The notes beneath the pieces were generated by a model that worked only from the letters and a program-made list of their open reading frames with translations, was not told the DNA's origin and did not search any database. From NCBI GenBank assembly GCA_002238445.1, contig MPML01000057.1:1-33894 (forward strand): 33,894 bases of DNA, written 5' to 3'. The translations under genes and the position numbers were made by a program. The DNA is from Caldilineaceae bacterium bin5 (GTDB lineage: Bacteria > Chloroflexota > Anaerolineae > Caldilineales > Caldilineaceae). Positions 25,382 through 33,668 of the stretch are shown here, in pieces (within the stretch, counting starts at the first letter, position 1; every line of letters starts with the position of its first letter).

Positions 25382-25942
25382 TTATGCTGCTATTGCGCCG
25401 GCACCGGCCTTGCCTGCCTTGGAACGCACATATTCGCCTTGATAACGAATACCCTTGCCCTTGTACGGCTCCGGCGGGCGCTCCTTGCGTATCTTTGCAG
25501 CCAGTTCACCAACCTTCTGCTTGCTGATACCCGATATCGTCACCGTCCGCCCATCTCGAGACACCTCAAACAAAATATCCGGCGTGGGCGGCGCATACTC
25601 TACCGGATGACTCTTCCCAACCTGCAATAACAGGTTCTCACCCTCCTGCTGCGCACGGTAACCAACTCCGTGAATCTCCAGAGTCTTCCGGAAACCATCA
25701 GTCACCCCCACCACCATGTTATGGAGCAACGATCTCGTCAGGCCATGAATAGCGCGATGGTGGCGCTGGTCGGTCGGCCGGGTGACAACAATCTCGCCAT
25801 TCTCACTCGAGAACTTCATATCCCGATTGAAAGTCTGGCTGAGTTCCCCTTTTGGGCCTTTCACCGTTATCAGGTTGCCCGCCACTATATCTACCGTCAC
25901 TCCGGCAGGCACCGGAACCGGCATCTTCCCGATTCGCGACAT
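25382..25942 (-). CDS. rplF: 50S ribosomal protein L6
   Basis: This 186-residue protein near the factor-binding site has two similar domains. It starts SRIGKMPVPVPAGV, continues with VKGPKGELSQ and a LLHNMVVGVTDGF segment, and ends with the PEPYKGKGIRYQGEYVRSKAGKAG-type tail. The ATG at 25942 has a GGAG site. It lies 15 bases after rpsH. Confidence 0.97.
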   Translation of the reverse strand: MSRIGKMPVPVPAGVTVDIVAGNLITVKGPKGELSQTFNRDMKFSSENGEIVVTRPTDQRHHRAIHGLTRSLLHNMVVGVTDGFRKTLEIHGVGYRAQQEGENLLLQVGKSHPVEYAPPTPDILFEVSRDGRTVTISGISKQKVGELAAKIRKERPPEPYKGKGIRYQGEYVRSKAGKAGAGAIAA

Positions 25943-25957
25943 TTTCTCCTCCCAACA

Positions 25958-26353
25958 CTACCAAATGTTACACATTATCTCGCCGCCAACCCGTTCACGA
26001 CGGGCCTGGGTTCCACTCATTACACCTTTCGGTGTCGAGACAATATTAATCCCCAGTCCACTTCGCACCAGGGGAATATTTCGATATCCCGTATACGTCC
26101 GCCGACCAGGCCGGCTCACCCGCTCTATCCCGGATATTACCGGTTGCCCCTTGTCCGAATACTTCATCCCAATGATCAGATTCGGTCGAGCCTTGTCAGC
26201 AGTAACCGAATACCCACTGATGAAGCCCTCCTCCGCCAGAATCTTGGCGAGCGCAACCTTCGCCCTGGAGCTGGGCATCACCGCACGCCGGTGCCTGGAG
26301 TTCGACGAGTTGCGGACCCGCGTCAGAAAGTCCGCGATTGGATCGGTCATCAT
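25958..26353 (-). CDS. rpsH: 30S ribosomal protein S8
   Basis: This 131-residue primary binder of 16S helix 21 represses the spc operon in E. coli. It shows MTDPIADFLTRVRNS, SSRAKVALAKILAEEGFI, SRPGRRTYTGYRNIP and the STPKGVMS...GGEIMCNIW end. Two ATGs stand in tandem at 26353 and 26350, with GAGGAAG about ten bases upstream. Upstream in-frame residues are not conserved. Confidence 0.97.
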   Translation of the reverse strand: MMTDPIADFLTRVRNSSNSRHRRAVMPSSRAKVALAKILAEEGFISGYSVTADKARPNLIIGMKYSDKGQPVISGIERVSRPGRRTYTGYRNIPLVRSGLGINIVSTPKGVMSGTQARRERVGGEIMCNIW

Positions 26354-26431
26354 AACCAAAGCTTCCTCTTGATTCTTGCAGCGCAACTGCTCCCAACATT
26401 TATGGCAGCAGCCTCGCAGTTATCGGTTCGG

Positions 26432-26614
26432 CTACCAGCTCGACTTGACTACGCCCGGCAGATTGCCATGTAGGGCCTCTCGACGAAAACAGATGCGGCA
26501 AAGACCAAAACGGCGCATGAACGCCCGCGGACGACCACACTTCGTGCATCGATTGCGCACACGCACTTCATACTTCCGTTTAGACTCCCGCGAAACTATA
26601 CTTTTCTTAGCCAC
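26432..26614 (-). CDS. rpsN: 30S ribosomal protein S14, type Z
   Basis: This 60-residue zinc-binding short form of S14 has CTKC and CRIC (C-x2-C-x12-C-x2-C). It ends LPGVVKSSW, the family signature. The start codon is GTG at 26614, with AAGGAG ten bases upstream. It lies between rplE and rpsH. The type Z form is usual in Gram-positive, Thermus and Chloroflexota lineages. Confidence 0.97.
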   Translation of the reverse strand: MAKKSIVSRESKRKYEVRVRNRCTKCGRPRAFMRRFGLCRICFRREALHGNLPGVVKSSW

Positions 26615-26650
26615 AGACCGTTTTCTCCTTCATCTTCGTAGCCGGTTTCT

Positions 26651-27223
26651 CTATCGCCGTTGGAACGGCATGTCCATCATGGCCAGCAGCCGCCGGCCCT
26701 CTTCATCAGTATCAGCCGTGGTAACAACCGTTACTTCCATCCCTCGAACCTTGTCAATCTCGTCATAGTCGATCTCCGGAAAGATCAACTGCTCACGCAG
26801 ACCCAGGCTGTAGTTGCCCCGACCATCGAAAGAATCAGGCGAAATGCCGCGAAAATCCCGCTGCGCCGGCAACGCTATGCTGATCAGACGGTCAAGAAAA
26901 TCCCACATCCGCCTGCCCCGCAACGTTACCTTCACCCCAATCGGCATCCCTTCCCGCAACTTGAATACCGCAATCGACTTGCGCGCCCGCGTCACTATCG
27001 GCTTCTGTCCGGTGATAATCGTCAGATCATGGCTGGCGCGGTCAATCGTCTTACCATCCGTGATCGCCTCTCCCATGCCAATGTTTACGCTGATCTTGTC
27101 AACCCTGGGCACCTGTAAGAGGTTCGTATAACCGAATTCCGTCATCAGCGCCGGGGCAATCTCACTGTCAAATCGTTCCTTCAGCCGGGGCTTCTGTGCC
27201 GTCATTCCGTTCGCTTCACTCAT
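26651..27223 (-). CDS. rplE: 50S ribosomal protein L5
   Basis: This 190-residue 5S rRNA-binding protein touches P-site tRNA and S13. Landmarks are YTNLLQVPRVDKISVNIGMGEA, the TGQKPIVTRARKSIAVFKLREGMPIGVKVTLRG block, and GRGNYSLGLREQLIFPEI. The ATG at 27223 has GGAG four bases upstream. The last motif, MEVTVVTTADTDEEGRRLL, completes the fold. Confidence 0.97.
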   Translation of the reverse strand: MSEANGMTAQKPRLKERFDSEIAPALMTEFGYTNLLQVPRVDKISVNIGMGEAITDGKTIDRASHDLTIITGQKPIVTRARKSIAVFKLREGMPIGVKVTLRGRRMWDFLDRLISIALPAQRDFRGISPDSFDGRGNYSLGLREQLIFPEIDYDEIDKVRGMEVTVVTTADTDEEGRRLLAMMDMPFQRR

Positions 27224-27289
27224 CGCTCTCCACTCCTCGCCCGCAAACACCGCCTGCAGCGGCTTCGGGCCGTCCGTCTGTCCGTTGAA

Positions 27290-27649
27290 CTAACTTTCGC
27301 TTCCTGTTGGCAGGAGCTCATTCGTGCGCCGGTCGATCCGAAGCTTGTCCTCGCCCTCAAATCGGTAGCCGGCGCGAGTCACCTCGTTGTCAGTCCCCAC
27401 GAGCGCCACATTGCTGATGTGCAAAGGCGCCTCCAACTCAATGCGGCCCGTCTGCGTACGCACTGTCGGGCTGCGGCGCTGATGCTTCGTCACAAAATTC
27501 GCGCCCGCCACCACAACATACACACGGTTGGGATCGTGGCGGCCTTTCTTGTCCTTTTTGCGTATTACGCTCTGGACTTCACCGCGGTGCCCCTTGTCAT
27601 TGCCGGCGATCACTTCGACGAGGTCGCCCTTCCTTATCTTTACGCTCAT
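27290..27649 (-). CDS. rplX: 50S ribosomal protein L24
   Basis: This 119-residue assembly-initiating 50S protein has an SH3-like KOW domain: IRKGDLVEVIAGNDKGHRGEV at the start. It is followed by VVAGANFVTKHQR, the GRIELEAPLHISNVALV strand block and GYRFEGEDKLRI. Length is at the upper end of the usual range. It stands between rplN and rplE. Confidence 0.97.
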   Translation of the reverse strand: MSVKIRKGDLVEVIAGNDKGHRGEVQSVIRKKDKKGRHDPNRVYVVVAGANFVTKHQRRSPTVRTQTGRIELEAPLHISNVALVGTDNEVTRAGYRFEGEDKLRIDRRTNELLPTGSES

Positions 27650-27723
27650 CCCCTCATCTCCTCGGTTCGTGAACGATACCGTCCACCGGCCCGTCCAACC
27701 TGAAGTCTATCCACCTGCCCCTC

Positions 27724-28092
27724 TTAGAGTACTTCCGGAGCCAGGGATACGATCTTCATATACCCATGATCCCGCAACTCCCGCGCAACCGGGCCAAAAA
27801 TGCGGGTGCCGCGTGGGTTCCTGTTGTCATCAATAAGAACAGCCGCATTCTCATCAAATCGAATGTAACTGCCGTCCTTTCGCCGCACCGGGCGCCGCGT
27901 GCGCACTATAACCGCCCGCACTATCTCGCCCTTCTTCACCGCCGCCGTCGGGCTCGAAGACTTGACCGTCGCCACTATCACGTCACCAATTCCACCGTAG
28001 CGGCGCGTACTGCCCCCGCGGACTCGAATTGTCAATAACTCTTTCGCGCCTGTATTGTCAGCAACTCGCAGGCGGCTCTCTTGTTGAATCAT
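27724..28092 (-). CDS. rplN: 50S ribosomal protein L14
   Basis: This 122-residue subunit-interface protein contacts the 30S subunit and is the docking site of the silencing factor RsfS. It begins MIQQESRLRVADNTGAKELL and contains VKKGEIVRAVIVRTRR, the FDENAAVLIDDNRNPRGTRIFGPVARELR block split across its second half, and a LAPEVL end. It follows rpsQ by 36 bases. Confidence 0.98.
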   Translation of the reverse strand: MIQQESRLRVADNTGAKELLTIRVRGGSTRRYGGIGDVIVATVKSSSPTAAVKKGEIVRAVIVRTRRPVRRKDGSYIRFDENAAVLIDDNRNPRGTRIFGPVARELRDHGYMKIVSLAPEVL

Positions 28093-28128
28093 AGCTCCAT
28101 ACCCCTTTTCTTGCCGGCCAGCCTCGAC

Positions 28129-28386
28129 CTAGACTACCACCGCATGATCAAGAATCTGGGAAACATAAAACTTCTTGTGCTTACTGATCGGCCGGCATTC
28201 ACGAATCTGGACTGTATCTCCGACTCGACAGGCATTGTCAGCATCATGGACCTTGTATTTCTTATGTGACTTGACCACCTTACCATACAGCGCATGGCGC
28301 GCGGCCCGCCCAACTTCGACAACCACCGTCTTGTCCATCTTGTCGCTGGTGACCACGCCAACCAACTCCCGTCTTCGCTCGCGCAT
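28129..28386 (-). CDS. rpsQ: 30S ribosomal protein S17
   Basis: This 85-residue OB-fold protein binds the 5' domain of 16S rRNA. It shows RRELVGVVTSDKMDKTVVVEV, the KVVKSHKKYKVHD block, the DTVQIRECRPISKHKKF segment and a short end. It begins six bases after the rpmC stop, so it is coupled to it. Confidence 0.97.
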   Translation of the reverse strand: MRERRRELVGVVTSDKMDKTVVVEVGRAARHALYGKVVKSHKKYKVHDADNACRVGDTVQIRECRPISKHKKFYVSQILDHAVVV

Positions 28387-28392
28387 TGCCCC

Positions 28393-28602
28393 CTACTCCT
28401 CGTTTTCTTCGGCTATCAGCTCCCGCTCACGTAAGATCGTCTTTATACGCGCGATCTCACGGCGGACCTGACCTTTGCGTGCCGTATTTGTCATCTGCCC
28501 GGTCGCCCTCTGAAAGCGCAAGTTAAACAGTTCCTGATATCCATCGTCCAACCGGCTGTAGAGTTCACTTGCCGTCAGCGGGCGCAGCTCATGTGCTTTC
28601 AT
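28393..28602 (-). CDS. rpmC: 50S ribosomal protein L29
   Basis: This 69-residue two-helix protein lies at the polypeptide exit, next to L23, where nascent-chain factors dock. It has the typical MKAHELRPLTASEL start, LFNLRFQRATGQM and VRREIARIKTILRER. It stands between rplP and rpsQ. Confidence 0.97.
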   Translation of the reverse strand: MKAHELRPLTASELYSRLDDGYQELFNLRFQRATGQMTNTARKGQVRREIARIKTILRERELIAEENEE

Positions 28603-28626
28603 CTCTCATCTCTCCTCGCCTTCTCG

Positions 28627-29040
28627 TCAAATGTCCTCGCGGGCAACGAACTGCGTTCCCATTGGCAACTTATGCGCGGCCAGACGGAAGGCTTCGCGCG
28701 CATTTCTCTCATCAACGCCGGCAATCTCAAAAACCATGCGCCCCGGCTTCACCACCGCCACCCAATGATCAACATTGCCCTTGCCTGAACCCATCCGCGT
28801 CTCTGCCGCCCGCATCGTTACCGGCTTGTCCGGAAATATGCGAATCCACAACTTGCCGCCGCGCCGCACATAGCGGGTAACCGCTCGACGGGCCGCTTCA
28901 ATCTGGCGGCTCGACACCCACGAAGGCTCAGTGGCCTGCAGCCCGTACGTGCCAAAATCGATCCGATTGCCCCGCGTCGCGTTTCCCCGCATCCTACCGC
29001 GGTGCATCTTGCGAAATTTTACTCGCTTTGGCATCAACAT
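28627..29040 (-). CDS. rplP: 50S ribosomal protein L16
   Basis: This 137-residue protein supports the A-site tRNA and the peptidyl-transferase region. It has PKRVKFRKMHRGRMRG, the FGTYGLQATEPSWVSSRQIEAARRA block, the GKLWIRIFPDKPVT segment and RMGSGKGNVDHWVAVVKPG. The ATG at 29040 has GGAG eight bases upstream. An ATG two codons later is equally family-like. Confidence 0.97.
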   Translation of the reverse strand: MLMPKRVKFRKMHRGRMRGNATRGNRIDFGTYGLQATEPSWVSSRQIEAARRAVTRYVRRGGKLWIRIFPDKPVTMRAAETRMGSGKGNVDHWVAVVKPGRMVFEIAGVDERNAREAFRLAAHKLPMGTQFVAREDI

Positions 29041-29099
29041 TGTCTACTCTCCATCCAGCCTATATTTGTCCAGCCGCCGCCCTTGCTGAGCAGAAGCCT

Positions 29100-29774
29100 C
29101 TATTCGTTCAATGCCATCTCCGCATAGCGGGCATGGTACTCTTCGCCCGGCAACACTTCGCCGTGATATACCCACGTCTTCACGCCGATCACGCCGTAAG
29201 TCGTGTTCGCCTCCGCGGTTCCATAATCAATCTCCGCTCGCAATGTATGCCGCGGCACCTGCCCGTCGCGTATGGTGTCGACCCGGCCCATCTCGCTGCC
29301 GCCCAACCGCCCCGCAACCTGGATCATGACGCCTTCGGCCCCAGTGCGCATCGCACGTCCGGCCGCCTGCTTCATCGCCCGTTTCCAACTGATGCGCCGC
29401 TCCAACTGCTCAGCGACATTCTCGGAAACCAACTGGGCATCCGTCTCCGGCTTATCTATCTCGCGGACGTCGATCTTGACCTTCTTGTTCGTCAGCTCCT
29501 GCAAGTTCACCCGCAATACATTCACATTGGCACCCTTCCGCCCAATAATTATCCCGGGCTTGGCCGTATTGATGATTACGTGAACCTGGTTGGGCTGGCG
29601 CTCAATCTCGATGAAACTGATGCCCGCACGCGGCGCATCACGATGAATCATGGCGCGAATCTCTCGATCTTCGCCCAACTGATTCACATACTCATGCCCC
29701 GTGGCAAACCATCGACTCTTGTGTTCCTTGGTAATGCCAAGACGAAAACCGGTCGGATGTACTTTGCGTCCCAT
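29100..29774 (-). CDS. rpsC: 30S ribosomal protein S3
   Basis: This 224-residue protein of the mRNA entry tunnel has helicase-related contacts. It begins MGRKVHPTGFRLGI. The type II KH domain holds the GIIIGRKGANVNVLR GxxG loop, and the C-terminal domain has RRISWKRAMKQA and GVKTWVYHGEVLPG. A GGAGG site precedes the ATG. Confidence 0.97.
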   Translation of the reverse strand: MGRKVHPTGFRLGITKEHKSRWFATGHEYVNQLGEDREIRAMIHRDAPRAGISFIEIERQPNQVHVIINTAKPGIIIGRKGANVNVLRVNLQELTNKKVKIDVREIDKPETDAQLVSENVAEQLERRISWKRAMKQAAGRAMRTGAEGVMIQVAGRLGGSEMGRVDTIRDGQVPRHTLRAEIDYGTAEANTTYGVIGVKTWVYHGEVLPGEEYHARYAEMALNE

Positions 29775-29835
29775 TGGGCCTCCTTACGCCGCGGACAGTG
29801 GCCGGTTCAGACCACATGCCGCCGCTGTTCGTCCG

Positions 29836-30180
29836 CTACTCATCATTCAAACGCTCTTCCAATACCACCGTTATGTGCGAGGAGCGTCGAATCCATGGCT
29901 TGAAACGCCCGCGGGCGCCAAAACGCCGCCAGCGCCGGTTCGGCGCCTGATCGGCATAGATCTGGCTGATGTACAGCTCATCAGCTTCCAGCCCAAAATT
30001 CTCAACGCCATTCGCGATCGCGCTCTTCAACGTCTTCGCAACCGCCTTAGCCGCCTGTTGAGGCATGAACTGCAGCAGCGCCATTGCTTCCTCTGCTTGC
30101 CGTCCGCGCATCTCATTCAATACCAGGCGCGCCTTCTGTGGGCTGATTCCCGTATATTTGTTAACTGCTCGAACTTCCAT
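29836..30180 (-). CDS. rplV: 50S ribosomal protein L22
   Basis: This 114-residue protein has a beta-hairpin that lines the exit tunnel, the site of macrolide-resistance changes in other bacteria. It shows SPQKARLVLNEMRGRQAEEAM, LKSAIANGVENFGL and the RFGARGRFKPWIRRSSHITVVLEE hairpin region, which looks ordinary. It lies between rpsS and rpsC. Confidence 0.97.
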   Translation of the reverse strand: MEVRAVNKYTGISPQKARLVLNEMRGRQAEEAMALLQFMPQQAAKAVAKTLKSAIANGVENFGLEADELYISQIYADQAPNRRWRRFGARGRFKPWIRRSSHITVVLEERLNDE

Positions 30181-30242
30181 TGTACGCGCTCCCCTATCTC
30201 CAGGATGGAGGAAGAAAGATATTTCGACGCTTGGCAGTACAA

Positions 30243-30524
30243 CTACACCCTGCGCGTGCTTCTTTCCGACCTGATATGACCGCGAAAAAATCGCGTCGGC
30301 GCAAATTCACCCAGCTTGTGCCCCACCATGTTCTCCGTAATGTAAATCGGTACATGGCGGCGACCGTCGTGTATCGCCAGTGTATGTCCGACAAACTGCG
30401 GGAATATCGTCGAAGCCCGCGACCATGTCTTGAGCACCTTCCGTTCACCGGCCCGGTTCATATCTTCGATCTTCTTCAGTAGCCGCGGCTCAACAAAAGG
30501 TCCCTTCTTCAGGCTGCGTCCCAT
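30243..30524 (-). CDS. rpsS: 30S ribosomal protein S19
   Basis: This 93-residue head protein contacts S13 and the A-site finger. It has MGRSLKKGPFVEPRLLKKIE, the WSRASTIFPQFVGHTLAIHDG block and the YITENMVGHKLGEFAPTR motif, all standard. It starts 30 bases after rplB. Confidence 0.97.
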   Translation of the reverse strand: MGRSLKKGPFVEPRLLKKIEDMNRAGERKVLKTWSRASTIFPQFVGHTLAIHDGRRHVPIYITENMVGHKLGEFAPTRFFRGHIRSERSTRRV

Positions 30525-30554
30525 CGTTTCTCCTCCACCTCTGCTAATTCGCTG

Positions 30555-31388
30555 CTATCGACGCTTGCTGCTGCGCCTGATTATATATTTACCTGTTCTC
30601 TTGGTGCGCCGCGTGCGCTTGCCAAGCGCCGGCTGACCCCACGGCGTCTTGGGTCCCGGCATACCAATCGGGGACCGCCCCTCGCCGCCACCGTGAGGAT
30701 GGGACGAAGGATCCATCGCAACACCTCGCACCGACGGCCGAAATCCCAGCCAGCGGCGGCGGCCTGCCTTGCCCATCGAAATATTGCTGTGGTCCGGATT
30801 CGACACCTGCCCAATCGTCGCCAGGCACTCCATCTCTATATAGCGTACCTCGCCGCTGGGAAGACGCACCTGCGCTCGCGGCCCGTCCTTGGCAACCAGC
30901 TGCGCCGCAACCCCCGCGCTGCGCACCAACTGCGCGCCTCGCCCCGGATACAACTCAATGTTGTGAATCTGCGTGCCCAACGGAATATTTCGGATCGGGA
31001 GCGCATTGCCCGGCCGTATGTCAGCGTTGGGACCGGATTCCAACATGTCCCCCACCTGAACACCCAACGGCGCCACAATGTACCGCTTCTCTCCATCCTC
31101 ATAACTGAGCAACGCAATGCGCGCACTGCGATTCGGATCATATTCAATCGACAGAACCCGTGCCGGCGCATTGAACCTGTCACGTCTGAAATCAATGATG
31201 CGGTAACGCCGCTTATGACCCCCGCCGCGGTGCCGGACTGTGATACGCCCCTGGCTGTTGCGCCCGGCCTTCCGGTGTAATGACTCAGTCAACGAGCGCT
31301 CCGGCTTCGTACGCGTAATCGTCTCAAAAGTCGAAACGCTCATGTCCCGTCGCCCCGGAGAAGTGGGACGGTATATCTTTACAGGCAT
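30555..31388 (-). CDS. rplB: 50S ribosomal protein L2
   Basis: This 277-residue conserved protein is needed for subunit association and peptidyl-transferase function. It has the RNSQGRITVRHRGGGHKRRYR block and ALLSYEDGEKRYI. The C-terminal segment is VRGVAMDPSSHPHGGGEG, whose His is the much studied active-centre residue. A KTPWGQPALGKRTRR end completes it. The ATG at 31388 has a GGAG site. Confidence 0.98.
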   Translation of the reverse strand: MPVKIYRPTSPGRRDMSVSTFETITRTKPERSLTESLHRKAGRNSQGRITVRHRGGGHKRRYRIIDFRRDRFNAPARVLSIEYDPNRSARIALLSYEDGEKRYIVAPLGVQVGDMLESGPNADIRPGNALPIRNIPLGTQIHNIELYPGRGAQLVRSAGVAAQLVAKDGPRAQVRLPSGEVRYIEMECLATIGQVSNPDHSNISMGKAGRRRWLGFRPSVRGVAMDPSSHPHGGGEGRSPIGMPGPKTPWGQPALGKRTRRTKRTGKYIIRRSSKRR

Positions 31389-31465
31389 AGAAGTCTATCT
31401 CCGTTCAAAAAGAGAATGAAAAAGAGAAACAATCGCTCCCGCTTCTCCGTTCCCACTGCTGGATG

Positions 31466-31756
31466 TTACACACCTTCAAAGAACTGAATGCTGTCGCCGG
31501 CGTCCAGTGTCACAACCGCCTTCTTCCACGGCGACTTCCGCACCACCTTGCGGCGGCCGCGCATCCCTGTCTTGGCCGGCATCATCATCACCCGCACGCC
31601 GACCACATTCACCTTGAAAGCAGTCTCCACCGCATCGCGAACCTGGTGCTTATTCGCACGGGTATCGACCTCAAATGTGTACTGATTGTTAAAGTCGGCC
31701 GCATCGTACGACTTTTCAGTGATAATAGGGCGTTTTATAACTTCATATACGTGCAT
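31466..31756 (-). CDS. rplW: 50S ribosomal protein L23
   Basis: This 96-residue tunnel-exit protein is the docking site for trigger factor and SRP. It has the VIKRPIITEKSYD start, NQYTFEVDTRANKHQVRDAVE, the VNVVGVRVMMMPAK segment and the WKKAVVTLDAGDSIQFFEG end. It lies between rplD and rplB. Confidence 0.97.
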   Translation of the reverse strand: MHVYEVIKRPIITEKSYDAADFNNQYTFEVDTRANKHQVRDAVETAFKVNVVGVRVMMMPAKTGMRGRRKVVRKSPWKKAVVTLDAGDSIQFFEGV

Positions 31757-31834
31757 CAGGTTCTCCTCGTACCGGACTCTGACTCGATCGTCTTAACCGT
31801 CGCCAGCTGTCCGCATAGCCGGAAATGGCAGCTG

Positions 31835-32458
31835 TTAGGCAAGCCAGTCATGAATGAAATCGACCGAGGCCTGCGGCAGAAGAAGCTTGTCATAGCCAAG
31901 CAGATCCTGAATGTTCAGATTGCTGCTGAGAAGTGACTTCGCCTGCGGCAGGTTGCTGATCGACTTCTCGACAGCCATATCCCGCTCCGGCAAAATAACG
32001 AGTACACTCCCGCTCTCCAGACCCAGATCGGCTAGCGCCCGCATGAAACCCTTGGTCTTGGGCGCCTCCATCGACAGCTGCTCCAGTACGACGATCTCGT
32101 CTGCCCCAGCCTTAATGCTCAAAGCGCTCCGCAGCGCTGCCCTACGCATCTTCTTAGGCATCTTCTTGGTGTACTTGCGCGGCGTCGGGCCAAATGCCGT
32201 CCCGCCCCCTACCCAAATCGGGGAACGGATCGAGCCATGCCGCGCCCGCCCGGTGCCCTTCTGACGCCACGGCTTGCGGCCGCCCCCGCGAACCTCGCTA
32301 CGCGACTTCGTCTTGTGCGTGCCAGTGCGCGCGTTGGACAACTGCCTCACCAATGCCTGATGCATCAGCCCCCGGTTGATTGGTGCGGCAAATACCGTCT
32401 CTTCCAACTGTATCTGACCGACCTCTTCACCGGCCATATTTCTGATTGGCAATTCCAC
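31835..32458 (-). CDS. rplD: 50S ribosomal protein L4
   Basis: This 207-residue 50S protein has a long loop that lines the exit tunnel; in E. coli it represses the S10 operon through leader attenuation. It starts MELPIRNMAGEEVG from a GTG at 32458 with GGAGG upstream. The tunnel loop KTKSRSEVRGGGRKPWRQKGTGRARHGS and the KMRRAALRSALS block are present. The attenuator-like hairpin before rpsJ gives its possible regulatory role some context here. Confidence 0.97.
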   Translation of the reverse strand: MELPIRNMAGEEVGQIQLEETVFAAPINRGLMHQALVRQLSNARTGTHKTKSRSEVRGGGRKPWRQKGTGRARHGSIRSPIWVGGGTAFGPTPRKYTKKMPKKMRRAALRSALSIKAGADEIVVLEQLSMEAPKTKGFMRALADLGLESGSVLVILPERDMAVEKSISNLPQAKSLLSSNLNIQDLLGYDKLLLPQASVDFIHDWLA

Positions 32459-32518
32459 CGTTTCGCCTCCGTACCAGTAGCCGCCGGCTCGTCTATCTAC
32501 GAACCGCAGTCTACCGTC

Positions 32519-33148
32519 TTACGCTTTAACCGCCGTTCGAACGAATACCAACCCATTTTTTGGGCCGGGCACCGCGCCTTGAACGGCAATGAGATTGCGC
32601 TCCGCATCAACAAGAGCTACCTTCAGATTCAGCACTGTTACGCGCTTATTGCCCATCTGCCCCGGGCCTTTCGAGCCCGGAAATGTATGGCCGGGCGTGG
32701 TGCCCGCACCGCGCGAGCCAGGCGCCCGATGCCGGTCCGACTGACCGTGGGTCTTGGGGCCGCCGCGAAATCCGTGCCGCTTGACAGCGCCGGCAAAACC
32801 CTTCCCCTTCGAAGTGCCAGTCACATCCACCATCTCGCCCTCATCAAAAACGTCCGCCTTTATCACGTCGCCCAGCGCATGCCCAGCCTGGCTCTCCAAA
32901 CGCAACTCGCGCACAAATCGCAGCTTCGGCACGTTGGCCCTGCTCAGATGACCGAGCTGGCCCTTCGTCAACTTGCGCTCCGGCACCTCTTCAAACCCAA
33001 ACTGTATCGCGTTGTAACCGTCCGTATCCTCAGCCTTCACCTGCGTCACATAGCAGGGTCCAGCTTCGATTACCGTCACCGGCACAACCGCGCCGCTGTC
33101 ATCAAACAGCTGGGTCATCCCAATCTTGCGGCCTATTATCCCCTTCAC
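32519..33148 (-). CDS. rplC: 50S ribosomal protein L3
   Basis: This 209-residue early assembly protein extends to the peptidyl-transferase centre. It begins KGIIGRKIGMTQLFDD after a GTG at 33148, with GGAGGAG four bases upstream. A longer frame from ATG 33202 has no such site. Other landmarks are GTSKGKGFAGAVKRHGF, the GSRGAGTTPGHTFPGSKGPGQMG loop and RVTVLNL. It follows rpsJ by 135 bases. Confidence 0.97.
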   Translation of the reverse strand: MKGIIGRKIGMTQLFDDSGAVVPVTVIEAGPCYVTQVKAEDTDGYNAIQFGFEEVPERKLTKGQLGHLSRANVPKLRFVRELRLESQAGHALGDVIKADVFDEGEMVDVTGTSKGKGFAGAVKRHGFRGGPKTHGQSDRHRAPGSRGAGTTPGHTFPGSKGPGQMGNKRVTVLNLKVALVDAERNLIAVQGAVPGPKNGLVFVRTAVKA

Positions 33149-33283
33149 TTGCTCCTCCAGGATCGACAGCGCGCTCGACAACATCGCGACCGACTGCCGC
33201 ATCGCCCAACCAGGCCCACCGCTTGCCGACCGGAACAGAACCTACCCACGCTTCCCATTCCGCATCCGGCCGCAAACTGAACC

Positions 33284-33592
33284 CTATAACTTAATCTCGA
33301 TATCAACACCGGCGGGCAAATTCAGACGAGTGAGATTCTCAATCGTCTTGTTGCCTGGATCCACCACATCGATCAGACGCTTGTGAGTGCGTATCTCAAA
33401 CTGCTCACGGCTGTCCTTGTCGATAAACGGCGAACGCATCACCGTGAACTTCTCTATCCTCGTAGGCAGAGGCACAGGCCCAACCACCTGGGCGCCCGTC
33501 TGCTCGGCAGCACTGACGATCTGCTTTGCCGATGCATCCAGAACGCGGTGATCGTATGCCTTGAGCTTGATACGGATCTTTTGCTTTGCCAT
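33284..33592 (-). CDS. rpsJ: 30S ribosomal protein S10
   Basis: This 102-residue head protein is also the NusE partner of NusB in antitermination. It starts MAKQKIRIKLKAYDH, with AAGAG just upstream of ATG 33592. The VGPVPLPTRIEKFTVMRSP loop and the EIRTHKRLIDVVDP block are standard. An in-frame extension to 33655 runs through the upstream terminator hairpin and is not coding. It is the first ribosomal protein gene after tuf. Confidence 0.97.
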   Translation of the reverse strand: MAKQKIRIKLKAYDHRVLDASAKQIVSAAEQTGAQVVGPVPLPTRIEKFTVMRSPFIDKDSREQFEIRTHKRLIDVVDPGNKTIENLTRLNLPAGVDIEIKL

Positions 33593-33623
33593 GAACTCTT
33601 CTCTCTTGTCGTGGTCCGGACAC

Positions 33624-33655
33624 AAAAAAGTGTGGCGAGTGATTGCACTCGCCAC
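33624..33655 (-). terminator. Intrinsic terminator or attenuator between tuf and rpsJ
   Basis: On the minus strand GTGGCGAGTG and CACTCGCCAC form a perfect 10-bp stem with a CAAT tetraloop, followed by AC and six T. It starts 13 bases after the tuf stop and its T tract ends 31 bases before the rpsJ ATG. That leaves no room for a full promoter between the two, so transcripts for rpsJ probably pass through it. Confidence 0.85.
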
Positions 33656-33668
33656 GAACCACTTTACA

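Noticed and set aside
24410..25630. 406-codon open frame opposite rpsE, rplR and rplF
   Set aside because: It spans three well-identified ribosomal protein genes on the other strand and has no family features.
33593..33655. N-terminal extension of S10 starting at 33655
   Set aside because: It would run through the terminator hairpin and its T tract. The S10 family starts at MAKQKIRIKLKAYDH.
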